From NCBI GenBank assembly GCA_008508345.1, contig QNGE01000142.1, forward strand, positions 1 through 64,000: 64,000 bases of DNA. Direction: 5' to 3'. Each line of letters begins with the position of its first letter. Position 1 is the stretch's first letter. This document shows positions 1 to 12,500 of the stretch, piece after piece. The position numbers were made by a program, and so were the translations under genes. This DNA is from Paragonimus westermani. Taxonomy: Eukaryota; Platyhelminthes; Trematoda; Plagiorchiida; Troglotrematidae. Below the pieces are notes generated by a model. It was not told the origin of the DNA and did no database searches. It saw only the letters and a program-made list of their open reading frames with translations.

Positions 1-115
1 CTCCCGGTGTGGCCTCGTAGATCAGCTGGTGGAGCGCTTTCCGCGGTGAGGCATGCTGTGTATGTCGCTAGTTCGAATCCAGCCGAAGCCCGGACTTTTC
101 ACAGCTGGGTCTCAT
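1..115 (+). repeat. tRNA-derived SINE, family A, copy 1 (starts at or before the window edge)
   Basis: The sequence has the two internal RNA polymerase III promoter boxes of a tRNA-derived SINE. The A box is TAGATCAGCTGG at 18-29 and the B box is AGTTCGAATCC at 70-80. Between and around them it matches the copy at 46689-46807 almost base for base: the head CTCCCGGT, the GAGGCAT segment before the B box, and a tail containing TCACA and GTCT. The element is non-coding and would be mobilised by the machinery of an autonomous retroelement. The left boundary lies at or beyond base 1. The short open frame running through it from base 7 is not a gene. Confidence 0.75.
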
Positions 116-3100
116 CTACAATCACAAATCTGCCACACCACTTTGTAGTGATAGACATTCTAATAATTTGGCTAGTTTTATTTATTTTTTGAACGGCAGT
201 GTAAAACGACTCAATCTCCTGTGCAAGCCAGTTTTAGCTACAAAATTGTGTGGTGTGAAAATACGCAATAGTACAAAAGACAAACCAGTCTGCCTGACTA
301 CAACAAAGATCAGCATTATATGAATTTATAACATGAGGCTAACTGAATATCGCTGCGAAACTAGAAAATCTTTTTTATTCATGCTTTTAGTAAAAATAGA
401 AGCGCTTTTCGCATTCGTAGCTTTTCTTGCCAAAAAGTAGTCTTTCGGTTTTTCGTTTTAAATCTAAAGTTTGACTGTTTCAAAAAATGGATCTGAGTGA
501 CAGTCTTTTTGGTGTTTGTTAGCGTCAGCTCATCGTCTGACGGTGGTCAACTTTTTGGTTACATCGTCTGGGCCTCATGCACTGATACGTTATCTTATGC
601 AAAGCGTCTGCGTCGGCGGTACTCATCAAATGAAACAGCAAATACTCCCTTTTTATACTGCATATCGCACTTTTCAAATATTATGGCGTTGAGTACTATT
701 CAATTCCTTTCAGTGGAGTTATTCTGAAGTTAAGCAGTGTATAAAATGCTATCTACACACTACATTACTTTATTTGTATCTAGAAAGCAGCAAAGAATGT
801 TTTGCTTTCCAACAGACCTTTACCTTGCCTCTAAAATGCCTCAGGACAAAAAAGCTGATTTTATTGAGTTTTTGCATCTTTTGTCTTGTTGTGAAGTGGC
901 CACGCTTACTGCCTAGAAATGAAACAAGACAATCGTCATAACGATGCTTACGCTAAATTGTCTGGAGTGTGCACTAATGCAGAAAGTTGGGATGAAACCC
1001 AAAGAGAGCAGGCCTCATGGTGCGGCTTATTCGAAGAATACCAGCAACAGTATCAACGTTGCCTAACTGTTCATCTTTAGAATAAGCTTCTGCCAGTTAC
1101 TAAATCTTCGGCATGGTAATGTTTTAGAAGGCAGTTGACGGCAGCCAGATCGACTTTCTCTCAATCCTTGTCCATCTTAAGTCTGAATTCGGAGGTCCCT
1201 CAATATTCACATGGATTATATTGCTACTTGAGAACTGGTTCCTTTTTCTCCATAATAGTCCCACAGATTTTAGTTGAAATCTCGTGACCATTTTTGTCGT
1301 TTCAGCGTTCTATTCAAATAGCCCAACTTGTTAATGTTCATCTTTGACAAAGAAGACTCGTGAATTTAGGAAGAAGTTTAGAAGTACAGAGGCACATCTT
1401 TCCAACAATCCGCCGATGCCCTACAACCTTCCAAACAGTCTTTGGTTTACGTTGACTTTCATTGCTTGCTTAACCGTGAATTGAATTCCGGATGGCTGAC
1501 CACTTAGTGACAAGAACTGTCATCTAAGCGATCGATAAAACTCTCTCTTCGAGAAAAACTAAAAATGTTCGAATACTGTATTTTTTCAAGTTCTCTTTCA
1601 CAGGCAGCTTCCTTATAGATGTGTTTCAAAAACATTGCTGTCTCACGTTCTTAATACTTGGGAATCTTATAGAAGTACGCCACGACTGACTGACCTACTA
1701 AGATTCTGCTTAGATAGGGCAGGGTTAGCTAAATTTTCTTTAATAATAAGGTGCCGGATCCAGTTGTCTCATCCTTCAGTCGCAGTTCATTTCAACTTAT
1801 ATTAAGGCAAATTTGCGCGAACTCTGTAGCTGTTATGACTTGAATTCTCTTTGACACGATAACAGGAGGCAATGCAGTGTGTAGTGAACCTTTCAGCAAT
1901 ATATTTTTGTTGTTACACGTTATACCAAACCAGAATTTTTTGATTCCCCACGTATTAATTAGGAAATGTCGTGGCAACCATGCAGAGTGAAAAATAAAAA
2001 TTTCGGAGTAGATGAAAGCAAGTATTGTGGAATTTTTTCTGCACTGTTACCTCATTAGGATATATCAGCTATCTTGATGAAAACTTATGCATGCCTTCGA
2101 CATTTGCCACAACTTCTATTCATTCATAACAGTTCCATTATTGAATTTATTCCCAAAGCCTAGTGAAAAACTATGAATTAAAACCTTGAGCTCCATTAAT
2201 AGAGACTACACAGATTCCCATTTCCATGCGTCTACATTTGGTATAATGCTAAGGTAGGAAATTGCTTGCATGCACATGCTTATTTTGAGCATTCCGACTA
2301 TCTTCGTTTTCAACATATTTCGATTTTCACAGATAACTCTTGTTGTTGGGCTCGAAACCGAAATTAGTGAGTTTGCAATGATCAAATTTAGACGGAACCG
2401 TACGGTTGATTTCGTGACTGTTGTCAATCACTAAGTCTGCTTATCTGGAGAAACTTTTAATATACAATTTATTGCTAAAACCGCAGGCGGTGAACCTTTT
2501 TTCGAAGGCGCCTTTGCGATTTAATTATGCCGTTTATCTCAAACTCAGTGAAATTTGCTGGCCGACGTGGATTTCTGGAATGATGATTTCTAAGTTCATT
2601 TCCAGCCAATTTTGGCAATTTGCCACATAATGCTCATGTCACCTTACATCATCTAATTACAATATCATGTAGCGTTTTAGGACTGACCGAACACTGTCTC
2701 ATTTTTAATGAGCTTCGCTAACACCCGTGTTGCTCCCTGGATTCCACTTAGTTCGAGACAAACGGCACAACTGACTAACGAGTGAGATTCAGTAGCACCA
2801 AAGGGAGTTGTTGGAGAGTTAGAATAATGACTAAGGAACAACAGATCCGAATGAAGACTTTCGCATATGCAGTAAATTCAATTCTAAGTTTTACTACATT
2901 GTTGACATTCTTGTTGCTAAAACAGTTGCCGTTGAGTAAGCAACGCACCGATTGCTGCATTTTACCGATGGAACGTAAAAGAATGACAAAAACACATTTA
3001 CAAAATATATCTAAACGTTTTACGAATAACACGGACAGGAATATCGGCTTACGTTTTGAGTGAAAGCGGATGTATTTGTGGATTCACATCATCCATGCAT

Positions 3101-3984
3101 AATTCAGTGAAGCATAAAATATCGCATTCTATGAAGCAGATTATGAAAATGAAGAATTACAACAACAAACACCTCGGGGCAGCCCACGCCTTTGTTCACA
3201 AAGCGATACTTTATAACACAAAGTGTGCGCTATTTTTTGGGTATCAACATCTCACAGCACTGTCTGTTGTGAAGTTCAATATCCGTTATCATGATCTCCT
3301 GCAATTTGGATGATTTGAGTCTTAGTTTCCAGGTGTATACCGTAGATTACCGAAACGCATGAAAATGGGGTTAGATAACCGTTTTGCTTATCACGGGCAG
3401 CTGTGCCTGTATAGTCAGCATAAATATTTTCTTCTTGTATACGTCCTGTTAGAGCTTTTAGTGGATTACGGAACTTTCTGCAGCACTCATTCAAACAGCC
3501 AACTCTGAAGAAGCAGTTTGCTGAAATTGCAACTTTAATACAGTTTTCAGGCTGTAAATTGCCGTTATGCTGACCTAATGCGTATTTACCTAGTGACCCT
3601 CACTGTTACTGCCAACAGTTTTAATTTTCTTCAGCGGTGGTTTTGCTGCTCTCAATGTCTGCATATCATAATGTTTGCTGCGTTTTTGAACAAGGGCGGA
3701 ATATTACTAGAGGGGCTTCAGAAAAATGATTATTTTAGACTGTTTTTTCCATTTGACTTGACCGTTAACTGATTTGATTGCACGTGTTTGAGGACGGCTC
3801 TGGAATGTCTATCTCAACCGCCAAGGTGGCATTCACACTGAGATGTTTACCAACAGCTTGACGATTTCTTGTATTTAAACTTTATTTTTTTGATCATACT
3901 TACCATTCCTGCAATTTTCACGAATATTTATCACCTGTGAGTGATGTAGCAAATTCCATGGGTTGAAATGCACTTAATGACAAG
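116..3984. other. Gene-free stretch, AT-rich
   Basis: Only short open frames of up to about 93 codons occur here, on both strands and often overlapping one another (for example around 2780-3060). None has splice sites, codon bias and a recognisable protein together. I see no repeat with a second copy in the window. It is probably intergenic or intronic. Confidence 0.5.
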
Positions 3985-4072
3985 TTCGAGCTTCGGCTGG
4001 ATTCGAACCAGCGACAAAAGCGGCATGTCGAAATGCTGCAAGTCCTTTAACAATCATGCCGAGAGGTCATAA
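3985..4072 (-). repeat. tRNA-derived SINE, family A, diverged copy on the minus strand
   Basis: On the plus strand GGATTCGAACC at 3999-4009 is the reverse complement of a near-perfect B box (GGTTCGAATCC). Read on the minus strand, the sequence before it, GTCGCTGGTTCGAATCCAGC, is nearly identical to the equivalent part of the copy at 46.7 kb. An A-box-like stretch (GGCATGATTGTTAAAGG) lies at about 4043-4061 at the expected distance. The tRNA head differs from the other two family A copies, so this may be a sister subfamily or an older tRNA pseudogene. Confidence 0.6.
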
Positions 4073-4134
4073 CTTGCACTGCAACAGAGTTATACTATCA
4101 TCACAGTATATCGTGAAGTTTCCGTTGAGATGTT

Positions 4135-4215
4135 CATGCGGTTGGCTAGCTGAGCAGGATTATTATTCAGTTCACACTGAATTCTTCAAGGTCACGTTCG
4201 AACATTGGTGTTGAG
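4135..4215 (+). repeat. Possible degenerate tRNA-derived element
   Basis: A-box-like TTGGCTAGCTGAGCAGG at about 4142 is followed some 50 bases on by a B-box-like ACGTTCGAACATTGG. The order and spacing fit a polymerase III tRNA-type promoter, but the match is loose and no second copy of the body was found. It sits just beside the family A SINE at 3985-4072, so it could be part of a nested insertion. Confidence 0.28.
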
Positions 4216-7200
4216 CCAACGATAAATTATGAGGGGAGTCTGGTTTCCGAGAGACCCGCAGCTATGAGAACTTTCAGTTACAACTGGATATCGAAAAGAA
4301 TTCGCAATATATCGGCAATTTTACTAAGAAGAATCGGTTAAACCCAGTTTCGGACCGTTTTCCTGTTTCTGTTCTTACTTTTGCTAAAGTCGTTTGTTAA
4401 CTAGTTTGTTTGGCTATTTTTCTTCTGTGGTGCTAACACCATATATGTGTTGCTCAAAATATGACATTCATTTTTCTTGCCTATATCACATTTTTTTAAT
4501 AAATTGGTGCTGGCGAGAATAATATACTCTCCCTTTGCCCTTCTCAGTGAAAAAAACATTACTATGATGGATGTCCCTGCAGTCACGTACACTCATAAAT
4601 ATGAATATCTCATGCGTGAACATCAAAACGTTTGCGAGTGTGATGGTTAAACTATTGTTTCTCTTCGCCGGAAACGAAATTCTTCGGTATTCGGGTAGAA
4701 GTTAACTTTATATGGAGTATACAATTCATCGGTTTCAAACGCAGCTACAGGAAAATAATTCTCTGAAATCAACTATCTTGTTTACCATTAGGTCCTGGAA
4801 GTTATTTTCAGTTTTTCACAGTCTGTGCACACCAGCTTATCCTAGAGCGGTACATGTATGCTTTTCTCTCATCACAGTCCAACTAGAGTGTTCGATGAAG
4901 AATTGAAACTCTCTTTTACTATGTCGTTGCGATATATATGAAAAATTAGGTATCGATTTCAAACTTCAACACAGTGATTTCAGAGTTGACGCTTGATACT
5001 CCGCACTTCTGGCTTCTGGTTGCTTGTCGAAACCTGTTGCAAGGCTTGACGTGTTACATTTCATCGAGCTAAATCAAGCACTTACCTCTGACGGTCATTT
5101 CCGTCAGATTGTAACATGCCGTTTTATTTTATCTACATTTTTGATTTGATCATTTTGGGATTTTTATATTTAAACACAAGATGAAATGACCAGATAAAAA
5201 CTATTCAAGGATAACTGCGGTCCCCCTAAACAAAGTAGCAAGTGGCTCAACGAAACTCAATTAGAGTAATTGGAGTGAACTTGTTGAATTCATTTTTGTG
5301 ATGTTCAAGCTCTTCGTAACTAGATGAACGTGATCTACTTTCAGGAGTGCAGTGCATGATTGCAACCTTTATCTGAAATTCAGCATGGTCAGGTATCCCG
5401 TTTAAATCAACTATTGACGCACAATTTGTTACGCACGAACTAAGTAGCCCATTGATTCACAGTTTCCCAAAAACACGAGTAACCGATAACTGATAATTTC
5501 AACGATGAAAACTTTTCACGTGGCTCTTACTGATGGAATGGAGATAGTTTTGACCGACACTTCCACCCGTCTGTAACGGTGACAGAGTTCGTGAAGCCAG
5601 TGATAGATATACCTACCAGACCGGTTGGAGCTTTTTGTCAGATGGATTTTGTCGGTGGTCAAGCCGGTATAACTTTCGTCTCTAAGTATGTATCCATATT
5701 TCTCAGCTTTTAGTAGAACGGAACACAGGAGAATGACGGGTAGGTCATAAAACTTTAATCATCACCTCAACCAGATGGGCTGCATACACTGAAGCATTCT
5801 AGTTATGTATCTTGCAGGCGACTTGCTTTTGCCAGTGATATTTTTTATCAACCTGGTCACGTTTTAAAAACCGATTTCCTTAGTCAGATATCCTCCTCAC
5901 TGAAAACATGTTAATGTCAGTCTAACTGAGAAAGCACACTTATGTGATTTTCATACGTCCAGTTTTAAGCAACCTACCAGCGCTCCTTCTAAAAATGTTT
6001 TACTTAAACAGGTTGATGCGTAGAGTTGACTTACGCTTCAAAACATCAGATGTAGACCTTACAATGTCTGACGCTCTGAGTCACTACAGTACGCTCAATT
6101 TCTATCTTGTTGTCACTTCCCTGTTACTTGCAGTACAATAAATTGAGGTCATTATGTGATTGGCCCACTTTTGCTGAATTTCCACTATGCTCATTTTACC
6201 CGGCGGTTTATTTAACTGCAGTGAAACTTTTTGTGAACAGGTTAAACTGAAAATATCACCGTTTCTCACATCTTATTCTTTGCTGTTCACAGCACTTCCA
6301 TATTTTCACATCCTCTCACAAATCCTAGGTATTAAACGGTTTCTTGGCAGCTGTTTTGGTTATATATTGTTTCACAATATGCGTGTCTACATTGTATGAT
6401 TATAGTCATAAGAACTTCCAGAAGTAATTCAGAAACTTCACACATGAGGAAACTTGGGTAACTTTGAACGAGTAGTTGTTTGCTTAGTGCAAAGCAATAG
6501 TACTCAATGCCACTTTATATGTTGATGAGGTACAATATCTACGGCCCGATTAATACTGCAATTTTTGGTCGGTACCATTGGTTATCTCAAAAAGAAACCT
6601 TTTGTTATTAATAATATATGATCAATTTACACTGCAAATTAATTGCAATGTCTCAGAGCAGATAGACCTAATGTGCTGTTAGCCAAAATACCTTGAAATT
6701 TTTTAAATCATGGCAGGAGTTTTGGCGGCCCACTTAGTCACTGCTCTCGCCAACTTGCATCAGCTTTCCTGGCTGTGATAAAATAATCACTGATAGAACA
6801 CAACTTCATAGTTTTCTGCTGTTTGTCTCATTTCAATTTCATTTAATTTGCACTAGTAGATTAGAATTAGTTCTCTTTAACACCACGATGCAGTTGACAG
6901 TGATCTTTTCTGGTATTAATTTCAACCTGGAACACAATGTTTAGAAGTTGCGTAAACGCATCAACAATCAGTTATCTCCTTTCCATGTTGGTATACAAAG
7001 GCGACAGCTCGCGATGTCCAGACTATGTCGGTGGCAACTAAACAGATGTTGTAGTTTGGTTTTCATGGATCTCTTTTATGGTTCGAACAAGCCGTTCTGT
7101 CCAAAACGTTCACCCTAGTGTCTTGAGAATATATAATGTGGCCTGGCTTGCGTGACATTAGTTTTCGACTTGCACTGCTTACCTACTTTACTTGTCTTTA

Positions 7201-8545
7201 TCCAAATAGTTCCATTTCTCATCATCAAGTTCCTCCTTCTATTGTACGGTCACTTGATACCTCTTTTCGGTGTGACTTATGAAAGTGTTCCACCCACAAT
7301 GCAATCGCTAACAGTCGATTAGGTTTTCGACATAATCTTCTTCATATGATTTTCGTCGCGACATCTGATATGTTATTTCTGGGTCTCATTCACTCTTTTT
7401 GTCCTAATAATTGCGCATGAATCACATTTAATACAGTCTCAATTAGATGTATATTGACACCTGTGTCGCTGTAGTGACAGGTGGAATATCACTTGTTCGT
7501 TTTTGAGACAGTGTATGCTATACCACTGCTTTTTCCTGCTTATTAACCAATTTCTTTGCTCGAGATCCTAGTTGCTTTCATTCTCCGACTTTTTTAACCA
7601 ATATATTGAGGGAAAAAAGATCTTAGGTGATCATTTTAACTTGCTTTTACTCATTGTGATTAAAATAATGTTTTGCTTCCATGTGCCAATTATTCCTATG
7701 GACACAACCTTTTGATTATTAATTTCAAATTTTCTTTGAGTAGACCTTATCCACAAATGAGTGAAAATGCCTTCAGTTGAAAACTGTCAGTTATGAATAA
7801 TGCAATGCACCACAAATGCTCTCGTGTTTTAATACGACCAAATTGGCAGTTCTTACTACACAACTTGTGTACCACTGGACCTAATTTTCTATGGTTCATA
7901 GCATTGAACGCGAACAATCATCTGTATTAAAGCTTCCGATTGCAGATGAGGAGGGTCACTTGTATGAACTGTCACATAATTGTAGCTACCACCCGTCTTT
8001 CAACTGACTATCTGAATGTGTTTCAACTGTGTTCAGATAAACCAACCTCAAGCGCACTCTTGAAATAATGCACTTTTATTTCGAGTGGAGAAAACTTTCT
8101 ACTCAATGTCATTCATAGCCTTGTGAGTGTATATCATGTGAACCAAGCAATCGTTCAACTGGTTTTACATTCTGGACAACGGACCAAAATGTGTAAACCC
8201 ATCCTTACTTCATTGAAGTGATCAGTATGGATATATGCTTTTCTGTGTATGTATGATGACAAAACACAACTTGACAAGCACGCCAACACAAAGCCAACTC
8301 ATTGTTGGATAATTTTCACGTTGGTTTCCACGGTTGCTGATATTTTCTGGAGGGATAGATTGTGGTGTGCTAAGAGCAAAAATAGTACAGAAAAAGTAAC
8401 TTTTTTGAACAAACTCAACGGATGAGCAGCACATAGGCCTTTCATTTGACCAAACGGCGCAAATTGCACATCGTCAAGCTTGATCGACTTAATCATGGTT
8501 CAGTTTAGATGATACGAAAATGTGGCCAGACTGGTAAAAAGAAGT
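4216..8545. other. Gene-free stretch, AT-rich
   Basis: No supported gene, RNA gene or multi-copy repeat was seen. All open frames are short. On the plus strand TTTATT near 8085 reads AATAAA on the minus strand, and could serve as a distant poly(A) signal for the minus-strand stop codon at 8546. Confidence 0.45.
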
Positions 8546-8796
8546 CTATTTGGCTCCATAAAGTTTGTTCTGTGGAATCAAAAATTGTGATCGGTCAGCA
8601 AATAGGTCGTCCAACGATTTCGAAATCCTTTTATCCGGTGTTGTCTTAAAGTTGGAATGAATAAAGATATGTGGCAAAAAATACTTCCCACTGGTGATCT
8701 TCAAAGCCGTTTCTTTGCGTAGATCGATTAACCAAGGAAAGTGTGTTTCATCATCAAGCTGTTTTTGCTGCATCGTATGCACAAATTCAATGTCAT
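8546..8796 (-). CDS. Candidate terminal exon of an unrecognised minus-strand gene
   Basis: On the minus strand a pyrimidine-rich stretch ends in TCTATTTCAAG, a good 3' splice site. It is followed by 82 open codons and a TAG stop at 8548-8546. The exon would start with two bases of a split codon (phase 1). The encoded stretch is hydrophilic and mixed in composition, with DDETHFPWLIDLRKET and KTTPDKRISKSLDDLF among its more distinctive parts. No signal peptide or membrane segment is visible and I do not recognise the family. The candidate exon at 9453-9543 ends in the matching phase. First-position codon bias is weak, and an open frame of this size can arise by chance, so confidence is low. Confidence 0.33.
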
Positions 8797-9452
8797 CTTG
8801 AAATAGACATAAAAAACATCTTTAGACTGCAACTAGATATTACCAACAAGGAATAGTTTTTACTTGCTTCAAATTGTGGATGCGCATAACGAGATAAAAA
8901 GCTCACATTTTGCTTGCTTGGAGAAAAGATTTAACCATACACGTTACAGGTTCCACTAGTTACCCCAAAATAAGCTGGCTAACTGCTGTAAGTTGCAGCG
9001 TGAGCGCCCATCAAACTAGGTGCGACCGTTGTTCATGGAAAACGTAGATTGATTATTAGAAAGCGACTATATCGATATACTGGGCAATCTTTTCACACGC
9101 CACTGACAATACCTAGAGTCGACGTCACACAAAACCTTGAAAACTGGCTGCCGGATTGCTAAATATCTTAAATGATTAACGAAGTAGTGAGAAGTATCTG
9201 TTGCTTGTAACGGACAGATGTGGCGAGAGGTTTCCAACGCATCTTTAAAGTACTAGGTGGCTAAAGCCAAAAGGCTTGATTCCGTTGCGTAACCAATTTA
9301 TCCTGAAGGAATATTCCTTATTACCCGAAGATGAAGTGGCTGTTAAACCAAGTTGTCCCCGTGCGAAAGTATTTGCTTTTTTCAGCAGGCGTTGTGTGCA
9401 TATACATGAATTCAACCTATTCATCTTCGCCAAACACACCGTTATCTCTTAC

Positions 9453-9543
9453 AGTAAGAGATCTGCTGGACGGGATAAAGTTTTAATTTTCTGTGAAGTT
9501 TACTTAATGGAAGACGAGTATCAACTGACCTCAGTGTAGACGC
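9453..9543 (-). CDS. Candidate internal exon, minus strand
   Basis: A 91-base exon is bounded by a good 3' splice site (ATTGTTTCTGTTAG) and a 5' splice site (TACT then GTAAGAG). It starts in phase 0 and ends with one extra base, which fits the phase-1 start of the candidate exon at 8546-8796. It encodes about 30 residues including RLPLSKLHRKLKLYPVQQ. The plus strand is also open across this place. The donor lies in a near-palindrome (CTCTTACAGTAAGAG) that would also make a plus-strand acceptor, so the strand is not certain. Confidence 0.28.
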
Positions 9544-12500
9544 CTAACAGAAACAATTTAACGAAGAGCAAAATCTCGATATTCTTTAAAGTTGCAGTGC
9601 AAAATTTTCTCTTTCCTCGACTGGAATCTAAAGCGAAACCAGAAACGCTGTTTTTTTCTTTGAAGGAATATACATTCATTGACATTTGATCACTTTTGAA
9701 CAACGAACCGAACAGAAGTCATTGTTAAGCTCATGAGTTAAGAAATAAGAATTACTAACGTAGTTGTCCTGGAGGTAGTTGCAACGTCAAGGTTCATCAG
9801 TAATCGTGAGGGGTCCAAAAGACATTTCGGTCATAAAACAAACGCATGTTTTTAATGCGTTATTTGCAACTTTTCTGAACACGGACTTTGATGGCGATCT
9901 GAAGGTTATTCTTCTAAGGCCGCTTTGTTGTGCCAAGATTCATACTAATCCTACTGTTTCCGATTGATTAAGCCACTGACGACAGTCAGTTGGGCGAAAA
10001 AATCCCCTGATATTTTGTTGGCAGTTATGCTTATTGTTTCCCTTTAAAACATGTAGGTGGTCATTGTGCATGTTTTCTCGGTTTATTTAAGCTTTTCTAG
10101 AAGTTACATTGGCCAATCTAATGTCAAACAATTAACAGGGATATTCAACCACTGATTTCGCCATCCGTATTGCTAATACAGGTAGGCTTGGTATACTGAA
10201 CGATGTTAGTTAGCTCAATGTTCATTGATTAAAATCCCAAAATCGTCAAAATTAGCAAACACGAATAAGGAATAATTTATTCTTTTTTTTCACCGAGAGA
10301 CAATAAAGTGACATACACAGAGGTCAACGTTCATTGTACGGACTGTCAACAGCCAAGAAAAAAGTCTAACGAAATTTTGTTATAGCAGGTCAGAAAGACA
10401 ACTGCTGTGATATAAGCAAAAAGTTGGGTGGGATTCATCATCAAGTAAGAACTTCACTTCCGTAGAAAATGGGGTTATGGATGACCAAGAATTAACGATA
10501 TTAAATCTAACATCACAGATTGGATAAGAAAAGTATGTTAACAGCAATATTTAATGAAGTCCAACGCAAAAACATCATTGTTAACAGAACGATTCAGTGA
10601 AGACGGTGGGAACTAAGGTGAACTTTCAAATTTATATCTTTAACTGCGACAGTGTACAATGTGCTGTACAACTGAGTTTTGGCTGATCAATCACTATAGC
10701 TTCTAGACTGCATTATTCTTCCTTAAAATTTTAAAAGATTTCTGAACTCACTTCCACGATGTATTATGCCCGGTACTTTAGAAACCTTTTGTCGTAGCAC
10801 ATGCACAGAACGATTGATATCTGTAGTCAGTTTATTCACGATTGTCCTATGTATGTTTACACCACTCACTAATGAAGCACTTGTTGGCAGATCCCACATT
10901 CATTATTTGGGGAACTGACCATTTTTAAAACTTCCATTCATGAATAACAGCGACCAAGTTTGTTCAGATGCATTGGACACAAAAAGAACCATCGGACTAA
11001 AAGCTATCTGCTAATTCCTTATTTTTTCTCTTCCCCAATCACATAACTCAGTTTCCCAGTGCTAAACTTATTTGCCCCTGTTTTTCTTGCACATTTCGAT
11101 TGACTGTTTCCCTCCATCGTTTTACCTGGACTTAAATGTCGTTTGGATTTCGTCACTTCATTGTTTTCATACGTCTTTACGTGGCTCATGACGCCGGCCC
11201 TGCTCCAATATTATCTTGAAGATTTGAATCTACATTTTTTCAAATTTTTTGACAAAACCTTGCCTTGATGACCCTTGTTATTCTGAATATAATTTATACC
11301 ATGCTCATGATAAACATTTGATCCAGAAAACAAGGGGAAAAGTCCTTTGTTACGAGCTGCACCAGAAGTGTTGCGGATGAATGAACTAAAGTCCACACGT
11401 ATAATAAGAATAACTTTTCGTCAAACATCTATGTATGAAGAAACATTCTAACAGCTGAGAACCTACTGAGGGCGCTTGTTGTTGAAAATCATACAGTAAG
11501 GTTTAAGTTATGTAGAAAAATTGCGCCTTTTGAGACAGTTCCATTTGCTGTGAAAAGCAACTGGACATTTTTAGAACGTCCAAAAGCATGAATTCTTATA
11601 GAATTCCCTGTGTTAGCTACCGATGGTTGTATGAAAATCTTTCCGAATGTGTTGCAATGGGTATATTGTAAAAGTGAACTTGTACGCTGTTATCAATGCC
11701 ACTAGTTCTAGCACTTCTCGGATGAGTAGTAGGCCAGGATGGAATGTTACTTCTGTCAAGTGCTCTAGATACATCGATCTGTTAGGTAGCTATCTTCTTG
11801 GATATCATCGGTCCTAAGTCAGTTCGGAATGACCCCTAGATACGCTTGGATTATATCAGCGACAGTGACAGTGGCAAGATTGTATACACAAAATATGTGA
11901 TGTGCTAGAACTGGACATTCGCCTTGATCATTTTCGAAATAAATATTCGTTCACCTAGTTCCCAAAGAAATATTCAACTTTGACTTTCTTGGCACACTAA
12001 AAAAATCTTGAAGGTACTTGGCTCTTGACCAGAAAGAACTGATAACTGATGAACGTTAGCTGATTCAAGATGTAAGGTTCTGAAAATTGACGAGCTACTT
12101 CGAATTTTTCATATAATCTCTAGAAGTGTGAACAAAAAATTACGATTATCATGGATAGATTTCAGGAATAAGAAATATAAAACAATAAATAGCACCCAAC
12201 ATAAGAATGCGAATTGCGCACATGTTCATTTTCTGTACAGGAACGAATCAAATTGAGTAGCAAACCGAAATTCGAGTTTTCGGATTCATTATCAAACAGA
12301 AGGGCCCCACTTCTTTTTATAACATCAGTATGAGTTGATATCAAGACCCAAAACCCAGAATGTATAAATTTAATAGAAATATACGGCATATTATTTACAA
12401 TAACGGTGGCGGACATTTTACGGGCGAATTGGTGTGCTGATATTCATGGGTCATCGTAAAGTTGTCATCAGTGTGAGCGATACCCAAATTGGGGGTTCAC

